From NCBI GenBank assembly GCA_031549115.1, contig JAVBQJ010000056.1, positions 1 through 64,000 on the forward strand: DNA of 64,000 bases, given 5' to 3'. A model generated the notes under the pieces. The model worked only from the letters and a program-made list of their open reading frames with translations. It made no database searches and was not told the origin of the DNA. Shown in pieces: positions 26,576-34,557 of the stretch. Each line of letters opens with the position of its first letter. The stretch's first letter is position 1. The translations under genes were made by a program, and so were the position numbers. This stretch comes from JAVBQJ01 sp031549115. GTDB taxonomy: Bacteria; Verrucomicrobiota; Lentisphaeria; Victivallales; Victivallaceae.

Positions 26576-26604
26576 TTGCAAAGCGCCGATACCGATGATA
26601 TTGT
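26576..26604 (+). promoter_or_regulatory. promoter of the ankyrin-repeat genes
   Basis: TTGCAA (26576-26581) and TATTGT (26599-26604) have 17-bp spacing and lie 29 bp before ATG 26634, divergent from the kinase promoter. Confidence 0.45.
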
Positions 26605-26633
26605 TTCCAGGCGCTGGAAAGGTTGTGATAATT

Positions 26634-27932
26634 ATGAATAAGTTGTTTGGCATGTGGGTGTTTTTTCTGGCCCTGCTGCCTTGGTGTTCGGCTGCCGGAG
26701 CGGCTTCGGATGACGCGTTGAAACGTGCGCAGGCAGCCGAGGCGGTTTCCGAGATCGATATGATTCGAGCCGGTGCCGATGAGAACCTGCCGGCCGTTTT
26801 TGATACGCTGGTGGAAGCTTACGGGAAAGAGCCGCCGGTCGCGGAGATGATGAAACGGGCCATCGCACGGAATCTGTACGGGAATATCCGGTTTCTGAAG
26901 GCTGTCGGTTCGGGGGTGGACTGGAGCAAAGTGAATTTGCTCGGCATCGTATACGAGTCGCCGTTCAACACCGGATACGAGTCGTTGGGTCACGGCAAGA
27001 CCGAAGACAGAATAGCCATACAGAAGTATTTGCTGGCGCAGGGATTTCCGGTCGATGGCGCCGAGGCGGACAGCGGCTATACGCCGTTGATGCAGGCTTG
27101 CCGCGCTTTCCGGTTCGACCCGGCCGATGTCGAATTCCTGCTGGACGCGGGAGCGTCGGCCGATGCGGTCGATGCGGCCGGATACAATGCGCTTTTTTAT
27201 CTGCTCTCCTCCTGTTTCAGCCACCGGTCTATCGAGGCGCTGGAGTTGCTGTTGCGGCATGGCGCGCCGTTGCGCCAGCAGAATCCCGGCTTCAATCTGC
27301 TGTTTGCGGCTCTGGCCGCGGAACAGCCGCCCGAGGTCATCGCCCGTTTGGTCGAGTTGGGGGAGGATGTCAATTTCAAGACGAAGGACGGCGTCACCCC
27401 GCTGATGCTGGCGGCGCTGCTCTACCGCTCCGAGGTCGCGGAGCTGCTGTTGCGGCACGGGGCAAAGATCAATGCCCGTGACGCGACCGGGTGGTCGCCG
27501 CTGTTTTACGCGAGTTATCTCTTTCCCGGGGCATTCGAGTGCGGCGTGAATTTTCAGCCGCGCAACCGTTATAAAATGGACGCGGCCGCGACGATACAAC
27601 TGCTGCTGGCGCACGGCGCCGATGCCGGTCTGGTGGATGACTTCGGCGCATCCGCCCTGACCGAGGCGGCCGCCTGGTGCGACGCGGAAACCGTACGGCA
27701 ACTGACCGGGGCCGGAGGCCGGAAGACCGGCACCGACTCGAATAGCCGGATGCGGAAGGGCGAATATCCGGTGCGGCAGATGTCCCGCGTGGGGTTTCCC
27801 TGCTCCTTTAATCCGGAAACATTCGGCGTTGCCTCGGTGGAAGCCCCCGCGGACAGCGTATGGTGTGAGCCGCCGTTGTGCGAAGCGGTACGGCGAGACC
27901 GGGAAGAGGAGGGTGGCCGCGCGTATGAATAA
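26634..27932 (+). CDS. exported ankyrin-repeat protein, shortened copy
   Basis: A 432-residue protein with a signal peptide (MNKLFGMWVFFLALLPWCSA); ATG 26634 is used. It is built of ankyrin-type repeats, recognisable by units such as G-Y-T-P-L-M-Q-A-C, D-P-A-D-V-E-F-L-L-D-A-G-A-S, G-V-T-P-L-M-L-A-A-L-L-Y-R-S-E-V-A-E-L-L-L-R-H-G. From the E-N-L-P-A-V-F-D-T-L region on it is nearly the same as residues ~260-650 of the next protein, but the segment after V-R-Q-L-T-G-A-G-G is joined directly to D-S-N-S-R-M-R, losing about 30 residues, and the C-terminal third is missing. It looks like a partial duplicate. The stop overlaps the next start by 8 bp. Confidence 0.85.
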   Translation: MNKLFGMWVFFLALLPWCSAAGAASDDALKRAQAAEAVSEIDMIRAGADENLPAVFDTLVEAYGKEPPVAEMMKRAIARNLYGNIRFLKAVGSGVDWSKVNLLGIVYESPFNTGYESLGHGKTEDRIAIQKYLLAQGFPVDGAEADSGYTPLMQACRAFRFDPADVEFLLDAGASADAVDAAGYNALFYLLSSCFSHRSIEALELLLRHGAPLRQQNPGFNLLFAALAAEQPPEVIARLVELGEDVNFKTKDGVTPLMLAALLYRSEVAELLLRHGAKINARDATGWSPLFYASYLFPGAFECGVNFQPRNRYKMDAAATIQLLLAHGADAGLVDDFGASALTEAAAWCDAETVRQLTGAGGRKTGTDSNSRMRKGEYPVRQMSRVGFPCSFNPETFGVASVEAPADSVWCEPPLCEAVRRDREEEGGRAYE

Positions 27933-30840
27933 GCTGTTTTGCGGATGGATGCTTTTTCTGGCCTTGCTGCCCTGGAGCTCGGACGCCATGGTTGCTGCGC
28001 CCGAACAGGGCGAAACGCCCTTGATGCTGCTCTGTCTGTCCGGGAGTGCGGCGCAGATTGCCGAATTGGCGAAATCCTCCGACGTAAACGGGCAAACCGA
28101 AGTTTACTACCGCGTGGCCCTGGATTATGCGTTGAAAAACCCGCGGCCGTTTGAGGCGGTTTCCGTGTTGCTGGCATACGGCGCCAAACCCGGATCGGCA
28201 CCGCAGTTTCTGTCTGCCGCCATCGCGCGCCTGCAGGAGAACCGGGACGATCCGGTATTGTCCGCCGAGTTGGAAAAGACGATTCTTCTGTGGCTGGAGC
28301 AGCCCGTGAAACACAATGTGGATGACGTGCTGCTGTCGCTGGTGGTTTTCTGGGACGACCCGGCGTTGTTCGTCCGCCTGCGGGAGCTCGGCGCCAGAGT
28401 AGCGCGCCGGATTCCGTCGCCATTGGGCCGGGCGCTATGGGTCGACAATCTGGCGGCGGCGGAATGGCTGCTGCAAAATGGAGCCGATCCGGGTTGGCGC
28501 GACGAGGAAGATCGCCCCGCATTGGCGCTGGCTCACAGCAACGCCGGGTTGGAGTTGCTTTGGCGCTATGGCGCCGAGCCGGATCAAACACAACCGTCGC
28601 CGCCGCTGCTCGACGCCTGGAGCGCGTGGATTTCGCCGGAGAATTTACGCCGGTCCGGGCAATGCGGAATTTCCGAGGCCGGCATGATCGAAGCCGGCGC
28701 CAATCCGCAATTGCCGGTGATTTTCGAAACGCTGGTGAATATCTATGGCAGGAAGCCTCCGGTCGTGGAGATGATGAAACAGGCTGTCGCAGGGAATCAG
28801 CGTGAGAATATCCGGTTTCTGAAAGCTGCCGTTTCCAAGATCGATTGGAGTGAAGTGAACTTCTTTGCCATTGTGCGCCGGTCGCCATGCTACGGCCAAG
28901 CCGATGACAGAATTGCCATATTGAAGTTCCTGCTGGCACAAGGACTTCCGATCAATACCGTCGAAGAGCACAGCGGCCGTACGCCGTTGATGCTGGCCTG
29001 CCGCGCTTTCCCGTTCGATCCGGCCGATGTCGAATTCCTGCTGCGCGCGGGGGCGTCGGCCGACGCGGTCGATGCGGCCGGCTTCAATGCGCTTTTTCAC
29101 CTGTTGTCCTCCAATAACGGCGACGGGGTATCGGAAACGCTGGAGTTGCTGTTGCGGTATGGCACACCGTTGCGCCAGCGGAATTCCGGGTTCAACCTGC
29201 TGATGACGGCATTGGCTTCGGAACAGCCGCCCGCGGTCATTGCCCGTTTGGTCGAGCTGGGGGAGAATGTCAATTTCAAGACCAGGGACGGCGTCACCCC
29301 GTTGATGCTGGCGGCGTTGCTCTATCGCGCCGAGGTCGCGGAGCTGCTGTTGCGGCACGGGGCGGAAATCAATGCCTGTGACACGACCGGGTGGTCGCCG
29401 CTGTTTTATGCGAGTTATTACTTTCCGGAGTCACACGGCGGTTGCTCCTTGAGCTATCAGCCACGCAACCGCTCCAAAGTGGATGCGGCCGCGACGGTGC
29501 AACTGCTGTTGGCGCACGGCGCCGATGCCGGTCTGGCGGATGACTTCGGCGCATCCGCCCTGACCGAGGCGGCCGCCTGGTGCGACGCGGAAACCATGCG
29601 GCAGTTGATCCGGGCCGGAGGCGGGAAAGCCGTCGATGCCCGCAACCGGCATCACCGCAATGCCATTTTGACTGCGGCCTGCTCCAATCCGGATTCGGCA
29701 GCCGTCGAGGAGTTGTTGAAAGCCGGAGCCGATCCGAACAGCCGGATGCGGGACGGCAAATATCCGGTGCGGCGGATGCAGCTCGGCGGGGGATGGTTCT
29801 GGAAATTTCAGCCGGAAACGTTCGGCGTAGCCGCGGCGGAATCCTTTGCTGTGTTGATTGAGCCGCCGCTGTTCGAAGCGGCACGGCAGGACCGGGTAGC
29901 TTTGGCGCGACTGCTGCTGCAATACGGCGCGGAGGTGAATCGCCGCTATTCGCATAGTGGAGAAGATAGGGAAGGGGATACGCTTTTCCGGCGCCGGTGG
30001 GATTTTTCGGTCGAAATGGAGGCGGTTCTGCTGGAGGCCGGCTTGGTCGATCCGGCATTGCCGGATAAACCACTGTTGCCGGAAGGGAAGGCGAAGAGCG
30101 AGCGTGAGTCGCTGTGGCGGCTCTGCGGCAATGGGAGCCGGAGTGAGCTGGCGGCGGTTTCTTCGCCCCCGGAGGGGTGGCATGCGTACCTGTTGGAAGC
30201 CGTACGGAAAAATTCGCTGGAAGCGGTACGGTTGCTGGTGGAGGAAAAAGGAGCGGCGGTTTATGACGAACTCGGCGTTGCGTCGGCGGCAAACCGCAGA
30301 CATCCGGAGGTGATGCGTTACTTGTTGCGCCGGAATCCGTCGATTTTGCAGTATCGTTCCCGGAGTGACGAAGAGCGCACGATGCTTTTTGCCGCGGCGA
30401 CTGCGGAGATTATGGATATTCTACTGGAAGAGGGAGTCGATATCGACGCCGTTGACGGTGCCGGCGATACGCCGTTGATGTGGCAACTGGGAAAGTGGGG
30501 AGCGGGATTGGCGGCGGCGGAGCTGTTGCTCGAACGTGGCGCGGAGGTGAAAAACGTCAATAAGGCCGGAGAAACCGCGCTGACGCGGCTGTTTTTCCGG
30601 GAAAACTACGCCATTGGATCCGGCGATGTCTACCGGAGGTTGTTTCTGGAATTGGTTCAGCGTGGTGCGGATGTCAATATGAAATACAATGACCAGGTGT
30701 TGTTGGATTACGCACTTGTGCGGAACTGGCCGGAAAAATTCGAAATCCTGGTGGAAGCCGGAGCCGATATCACGTTGATTTCCTGCGACTTGAATCAGGT
30801 TTCCCCCTATTTGCGCCGTCGGATGGCGGAATTGCAGTGA
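27925..30840 (+). CDS. large exported ankyrin-repeat protein
   Basis: A 971-residue protein starting at ATG 27925 with a signal peptide (MNKLFCGWMLFLALLPW) almost the same as that of its upstream neighbour. Ankyrin-like repeats cover most of the length: E-T-P-L-M-L-L-C near the N-terminus, G-R-T-P-L-M-L-A-C in the middle, and D-T-P-L-M-W-Q-L near 880. Ankyrin arrays bind proteins; an exported one probably acts in the periplasm or outside the cell, possibly as a scaffold or inhibitor. There is no enzymatic domain. A GGAGGG stands ~13 bp before the start, and the ATGAATAA overlap with the previous stop implies coupled translation. Confidence 0.85.
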   Translation: MNKLFCGWMLFLALLPWSSDAMVAAPEQGETPLMLLCLSGSAAQIAELAKSSDVNGQTEVYYRVALDYALKNPRPFEAVSVLLAYGAKPGSAPQFLSAAIARLQENRDDPVLSAELEKTILLWLEQPVKHNVDDVLLSLVVFWDDPALFVRLRELGARVARRIPSPLGRALWVDNLAAAEWLLQNGADPGWRDEEDRPALALAHSNAGLELLWRYGAEPDQTQPSPPLLDAWSAWISPENLRRSGQCGISEAGMIEAGANPQLPVIFETLVNIYGRKPPVVEMMKQAVAGNQRENIRFLKAAVSKIDWSEVNFFAIVRRSPCYGQADDRIAILKFLLAQGLPINTVEEHSGRTPLMLACRAFPFDPADVEFLLRAGASADAVDAAGFNALFHLLSSNNGDGVSETLELLLRYGTPLRQRNSGFNLLMTALASEQPPAVIARLVELGENVNFKTRDGVTPLMLAALLYRAEVAELLLRHGAEINACDTTGWSPLFYASYYFPESHGGCSLSYQPRNRSKVDAAATVQLLLAHGADAGLADDFGASALTEAAAWCDAETMRQLIRAGGGKAVDARNRHHRNAILTAACSNPDSAAVEELLKAGADPNSRMRDGKYPVRRMQLGGGWFWKFQPETFGVAAAESFAVLIEPPLFEAARQDRVALARLLLQYGAEVNRRYSHSGEDREGDTLFRRRWDFSVEMEAVLLEAGLVDPALPDKPLLPEGKAKSERESLWRLCGNGSRSELAAVSSPPEGWHAYLLEAVRKNSLEAVRLLVEEKGAAVYDELGVASAANRRHPEVMRYLLRRNPSILQYRSRSDEERTMLFAAATAEIMDILLEEGVDIDAVDGAGDTPLMWQLGKWGAGLAAAELLLERGAEVKNVNKAGETALTRLFFRENYAIGSGDVYRRLFLELVQRGADVNMKYNDQVLLDYALVRNWPEKFEILVEAGADITLISCDLNQVSPYLRRRMAELQ

Positions 30841-30905
30841 ATGGGATCGGGCGGTTTTGGGGGCGTGAAATCCGGCTTTTTTTGTACAAAAGCGTAAACA
30901 GGTGC

Positions 30906-30933
30906 TTGCATTTTCGCCAATCCGGGTTACATT
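30906..30933 (+). promoter_or_regulatory. candidate promoter of tRNA-Pro
   Basis: TTGCAT (30906-30911) and TACATT (30928-30933) are 16 bp apart and end 40 bp before the tRNA. The match is moderate. Confidence 0.4.
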
Positions 30934-30973
30934 AAAAGAGTCGTTGCAATAGCGGCGGCGATCGACGATTTGT

Positions 30974-31051
30974 CGGGGTGTGGCTCAGTCTGGCTAGAGC
31001 GCTGCGTTCGGGACGCAGAGGCCGGAGGTTCGAATCCTCTCACCCCGACCA
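30974..31051 (+). tRNA. tRNA-Pro (anticodon CGG)
   Basis: A full cloverleaf can be folded. Acceptor stem CGGGGTG/CACCCCG (30974-30980 with 31041-31047), discriminator A and an encoded CCA tail at 31049-31051. Anticodon stem CTGCG/CGCAG encloses TTCGGGA, giving anticodon CGG, which reads CCG proline codons. The T arm contains GGTTCGAATCC. It is followed by a short T-rich stretch and then by AT-rich accessory DNA, so the gene may mark an island boundary. Confidence 0.95.
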
Positions 31052-31159
31052 TTTTCTTTTTTACTCCCTTATCTCCAAAGACCGACAAAAGCAGTGCTGT
31101 TGCTGTTGTTTTCTCGCTGTGGATCACAAAGAATTACCGGAACATTTTTTTGATTGAAC

Positions 31160-31187
31160 TTGAAATTTGTTCTGAAAGTGATATGTT
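31160..31187 (+). promoter_or_regulatory. candidate promoter of the DUF4143 ATPase gene
   Basis: TTGAAA (31160-31165) and TATGTT (31182-31187) with a 16-bp spacer lie just before the GGAGG ribosome binding site of the next gene. Confidence 0.35.
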
Positions 31188-31211
31188 ATTGCTATACTGG
31201 AGGATGCGAGC

Positions 31212-32375
31212 ATGATCAAGAGAAAAATTCAGCGGGTTCTGGCGGATCTGGCAACGAAGTTTCCGGTGGTTACGATTACCGGACCGAGGCAGGCTGGCAA
31301 AACAACCCTTGCTCAATTGCAGTTTCCAGACTATAAGTATGTCAACCTTGAAGACCCGGATGTCCGTTTGCTTGCCCAAAGAGATTCCAGGGAGTTTCTG
31401 GAGCAATTTTCTGCTCCGGTGATTATTGATGAGGTTCAGCGAGTTCCCAAGTTACTCAGCTACATTCAGGTTATCGTTGACCGGGATAAAAAGAAAAAAG
31501 GGCAATTCATCCTGACCGGCAGTCAGCAACCGAATCTTCGTGCTGAGGTTTCGCAGTCATTGGCGGGACGGACTGCGATTCTGCAATTGCTTCCGCTTTC
31601 TATCCAGGAACTGAGTGAGGCCGGAATCAAAATGGATCGGGATGAATATCTTTTCAAGGGATTCATGCCGGAACTTTATGACTCCGACATTGAGCCGGAA
31701 CTGCTGTACCGCAACTACTATATGACCTATGTGGAACGGGACGCCCGGCAGTTGATCAATCTCCGCAACAGCCTGAATTTCGAGCTGTTCATTAAGCTCT
31801 TGGCGGGCAGAGTCGGGCAATTGATCAACCTGAGCAGCCTCTCCAATGACGTGGGCGTTTCCGTTTCAACGCTTTCTGAGTGGCTGTCAGTGCTGGAAGC
31901 CAGTCATATCGTCTTTCGTTTACCATGTTACTTCCAGAACTTCGGCAAGCGGCTGGTGAAAACGCCGAAGCTCTATTTCTCCGAGGTCGGCTTGGCGACC
32001 TATCTGCTCGGAATCAAGGATGTATCGCAAGTGGCACGTGATCCGCTCTTCGGGGGGTTGTTCGAAAACATGGTGGTTCTGGAAGCATTGAAAGCCCGGT
32101 ACAACGCCGGAAAAGAGAGCGAACTCTATTTCTTCCGGGACAGCAAAGGCATGGAAATCGACCTGTTGCTCAATGAAAACCGGGAACTCCTGCCGATGGA
32201 AATCAAAGCCGCCCGAAGCTACAACCCCGACTTTATCGAAGCGATCACCAAGTTCCGCTCTTTGGTGCCGAGCTCCAAGCCCGGAGCAGTCATTTATTCC
32301 GGCGACCTGACGCCAACGATTAAGGAAACCCATTTCGTCAATTTTGTCGATACCGCCGATATCATTGCAAAATAA
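31212..32375 (+). CDS. AAA-type ATPase with DUF4143 domain
   Basis: A 387-residue cytoplasmic protein. Walker A is G-P-R-Q-A-G-K-T-T at residues 24-32, Walker B is V-I-I-D-E-V-Q-R, and the sensor-like segment is F-I-L-T-G-S-Q-Q, as in the AAA_14 family. The C-terminal DUF4143 part has F-E-N-M-V-V-L-E-A, F-F-R-D-S-K-G-M-E-I-D-L-L-L and P-M-E-I-K-A-A-R-S-Y, a nuclease-like E...D-x-D...E-x-K arrangement. Such proteins are very common in anaerobes as strain-variable genes; their role is not settled, and defence or mobile-element functions have been proposed. GGAGG precedes ATG 31212. It is the first gene after tRNA-Pro. Confidence 0.9.
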   Translation: MIKRKIQRVLADLATKFPVVTITGPRQAGKTTLAQLQFPDYKYVNLEDPDVRLLAQRDSREFLEQFSAPVIIDEVQRVPKLLSYIQVIVDRDKKKKGQFILTGSQQPNLRAEVSQSLAGRTAILQLLPLSIQELSEAGIKMDRDEYLFKGFMPELYDSDIEPELLYRNYYMTYVERDARQLINLRNSLNFELFIKLLAGRVGQLINLSSLSNDVGVSVSTLSEWLSVLEASHIVFRLPCYFQNFGKRLVKTPKLYFSEVGLATYLLGIKDVSQVARDPLFGGLFENMVVLEALKARYNAGKESELYFFRDSKGMEIDLLLNENRELLPMEIKAARSYNPDFIEAITKFRSLVPSSKPGAVIYSGDLTPTIKETHFVNFVDTADIIAK

Positions 32376-32414
32376 TGGCATAACCTAAGCTTGAATAAAC
32401 TGTGGGAGAAAATT

Positions 32415-33242
32415 ATGATTGATGATAATATCCAAAAAATAAATGTAGAAACAGAAGTAGCAAAATTAAAAACAAGGGTTTTTAAACTTGAATCTCGCAT
32501 AAAATATGGATTGGGCATAGTAACATTTGTGGATATAGTCATCTCTATTCTCGGTTGGAGTGCTTGGTCATCTATGACGGGAAAAATAGATGAACTCAAT
32601 CGAAGCGCCGAAAAAGTGGAGAATCGTTACTCTGAGCTGAACAAGCAAATGCTCGTAGCAGGACAGAGTAATGTTGCGTTGAATACTCAACTTTCAAGTT
32701 TGAGCATGGAAATCGCCAAAAAGTATGATGAATTATTGCAAAGATTTATTGAATTGAAAGGTCTGGCGGCAAAAGCTCAAATGGAGTCAGAGCGAGCTGT
32801 TAATAATGCGGGTTTGTTGACTGATGCGATTAAAAGCGCTAGCATCTCTGCGGATCGAGCAGAGGCCCTTGCTCTTAAAGCTCAAGAGGCGGCAAAATCA
32901 ACAGAAAATGCCAATCAAGCAATCCAAGAATCCATTCGGAGTTTGGATGTATTTCTAGCAAAAAATATAAAATCCCCAGAAGCTAAGACATTTAAAGTTT
33001 CCATTTCAAGTACCTATAGCCAATTTATTATTTCAGAAGGAGAAGCTATTGCATATGATAGATCATTTGGAGGGACTTCAGGAAAAGCGCACATTGTAAT
33101 ACCGCCTGGTTGCATTGCAATAATCAATGACAGTGGGAGCGACAATACCTTTTACGTTTCGAATAAGGTGAAGGGACGAGCTCAAATTGAGGGAGATGGA
33201 ACGTATAGGGATGTGCGAGTTGGAGAGTTTGTTTTCCGATAA
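32415..33242 (+). CDS. coiled-coil membrane-anchored protein, unknown
   Basis: A 275-residue protein. A polar N-terminus is followed by one membrane helix (G-L-G-I-V-T-F-V-D-I-V-I-S-I-L-G-W), then ~140 residues of heptad-rich coiled coil with many Ala, Lys and Glu, and a C-terminal beta-rich domain of ~80 residues (A-H-I-V-I-P-P-G-C-I-A-I-I-N-D, then F-Y-V-S-N-K-V). The topology suggests a single-pass protein with the coiled coil and head on one side of the membrane. ATG 32415 with GGGAGA is preferred over TTG 32391. Base composition is clearly AT-richer than in the core genes, which suggests acquisition. No family is recognised. Confidence 0.7.
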   Translation: MIDDNIQKINVETEVAKLKTRVFKLESRIKYGLGIVTFVDIVISILGWSAWSSMTGKIDELNRSAEKVENRYSELNKQMLVAGQSNVALNTQLSSLSMEIAKKYDELLQRFIELKGLAAKAQMESERAVNNAGLLTDAIKSASISADRAEALALKAQEAAKSTENANQAIQESIRSLDVFLAKNIKSPEAKTFKVSISSTYSQFIISEGEAIAYDRSFGGTSGKAHIVIPPGCIAIINDSGSDNTFYVSNKVKGRAQIEGDGTYRDVRVGEFVFR

Positions 33243-33590
33243 CCAATATTTCATCTTCCAGCGTGAATCTCTATTTCAATGATCGGATTCCTACAGCGAT
33301 CAAATCGAAAACGGATAAATAACGACCATTCGAGAACGGCTTAGGTTAGATTTTGGCTTGGCGGCAAAAGGGATCCGGCTATCGAAAACGACTCCGATTT
33401 GTAACTTCGCGAAAATCCAGTACCCTTTTGTACTCAGTTACAGCCCAAATCGAGGAGGAGTCTTTGTTTTGAACATGGGCATTTTTTTTATATGCGTTAA
33501 CTGTTTGTGGAATTTTTATAAATATATATATCGATATTTAGTGTCAATAAATAAAATTCAGAAACTTTATAGAAAATCATAGATTCTTAT
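33243..33590 (+). other. AT-rich intergenic stretch
   Basis: About 350 bp without a supported gene. A 74-codon open frame at 33358-33582 has a GGAGGA only inside it and no credible start context. The right half is extremely AT-rich (ATATATATATCGATATT around 33525). I see no hairpin-plus-T-run terminator. Confidence 0.4.
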
Positions 33591-33619
33591 TTGACATTAA
33601 TGATCCATTACTGTATGTT
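33591..33619 (+). promoter_or_regulatory. promoter of the small ferredoxin-fold-like gene
   Basis: A perfect TTGACA (33591-33596) and TATGTT (33614-33619) are spaced by 17 bp, ending 57 bp before ATG 33677. Confidence 0.6.
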
Positions 33620-33676
33620 AACACGGAGGGTGCGTGATTTTTGCCACAAAATAATCAATAAAAAGAGAATTGTCGC

Positions 33677-34018
33677 ATGGAACGAATATTCCACCTGTCG
33701 TATGATGTCAGGGATTCATATGAAACTGACAATGATGATATCAGAAAAAGAATTACCGAAGCATTATGCGAATCAGGAATTACCGAGATTGAGCAACCGG
33801 TTCAAACAACATTGCTGATATATGCCGATGGTGGCAAATATGAGGATATTAAAGCGGCCATCAAGAGTTTTTCCTGCGAAATCCATTATGTGCTTTCGCA
33901 AGTAGCGCATCTCCAGGGTGAATCAAGCATAGCAGTCCGAAAAGATGCAGTGCTAAATGGTAATTACCAAGAGATCTTACAGAAGATACAGGGAGCTTCA
34001 TTGGAAGATTTATGGTGA
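33677..34018 (+). CDS. small protein with possible ferredoxin-like (Cas2/VapD-type) fold
   Basis: A 113-residue protein. The order of predicted elements in the first 75 residues is beta (I-F-H-L-S-Y-D-V), alpha (D-I-R-K-R-I-T-E-A-L), beta (T-T-L-L-I-Y-A-D-G), alpha (Y-E-D-I-K-A-A-I-K-S-F), beta (E-I-H-Y-V-L-S-Q-V), which is the pattern of Cas2, VapD and related small proteins. The S-Y-D-V end of strand 1 resembles the Y-D-I of Cas2 that bears the catalytic aspartate. No cas1, CRISPR array or partner toxin is nearby, so the assignment is by fold guess only. AAAGAGA stands upstream of ATG 33677 and a good promoter precedes it. The gene is in the AT-rich island. Confidence 0.6.
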   Translation: MERIFHLSYDVRDSYETDNDDIRKRITEALCESGITEIEQPVQTTLLIYADGGKYEDIKAAIKSFSCEIHYVLSQVAHLQGESSIAVRKDAVLNGNYQEILQKIQGASLEDLW

Positions 34019-34199
34019 TTTCGTGACCACGGAGAAGTTCGAGGATGCCGTTTGATGGATCGAGGACCTCGAGGAGCTCCGGTATTTGCGGTGTGGAATA
34101 CTCTCGTACGCGCCTTCGACAACGAAAATAAGTGCGTCATATTTGATGCAAAATACCGGGATTTCGTGAAATTCGTATTTTGATAAAAAGGGGAAGTAT
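34019..34199 (+). other. short intergenic region with a 42-codon open frame
   Basis: Between two island genes. An open frame at 34055-34183 would encode 42 residues ending D-F-V-K-F-V-F, and a second frame has L-E-E-L-R-Y-L-R with an in-frame TGA. Both lack a ribosome binding site. This may be a remnant of a lost gene; nothing else is seen. Confidence 0.25.
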
Positions 34200-34541
34200 A
34201 TGAAAAGCTTAGTTTTTATCTTGCTTGGTCTTGTGGCTGTTTCCATGACAGGATGCAGCAGATTTACAACAGAAGGCAGCGGAACAAACGAAAAAATAGT
34301 TCATAGCGAAACGGTTTGGCAGTCATACTATGGATTTGATTGGCACTGCCGTGATGTGAAGAAAGCCTCAAATGGGTTAGGTTTATATCAAGTTACCGTG
34401 CATAATGATTATTTGTACTCGTTAATCGCAGTTACAAGTCTTGGACTTGTTGTGCCGCAAACCATAGAGTACCAGTGCCAAATACCTCTTCCCGAAGATG
34501 ACGACGAAGAGGAAATGAAACCTAAGAACATTCGAAAATAA
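34200..34541 (+). CDS. small predicted lipoprotein
   Basis: A 113-residue protein with a lipoprotein signal (MKSLVFILLGLVAVSMTGC); C19 would be lipidated and the next residue is S, which favours outer-membrane sorting. The mature part has L-I-A-V-T-S-L-G-L-V-V-P followed by E-Y-Q-C, reminiscent of the T-L-G-I-Y-T-P ... Y-C tail of Bor-type lipoproteins, though only weakly. The C-terminus is acidic (E-D-D-D-E-E-E). AGGGGA precedes ATG 34200. The DUF2235 hydrolase starts 16 bp after its stop. Lipase effectors often carry a periplasmic lipoprotein as immunity partner, which is a possible reading of the pair. Confidence 0.7.
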   Translation: MKSLVFILLGLVAVSMTGCSRFTTEGSGTNEKIVHSETVWQSYYGFDWHCRDVKKASNGLGLYQVTVHNDYLYSLIAVTSLGLVVPQTIEYQCQIPLPEDDDEEEMKPKNIRK

Positions 34542-34557
34542 GCAGGAGAACAGGCAT

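Noticed and set aside
26445..27989. N-terminal extension of the histidine kinase frame
   Set aside because: It is antisense to the ankyrin gene and contains no domain; the kinase promoter and ATG 26444 give a normal GAF start.
33358..33582. 74-codon frame in the AT-rich gap
   Set aside because: No start context, biased composition, no domain.
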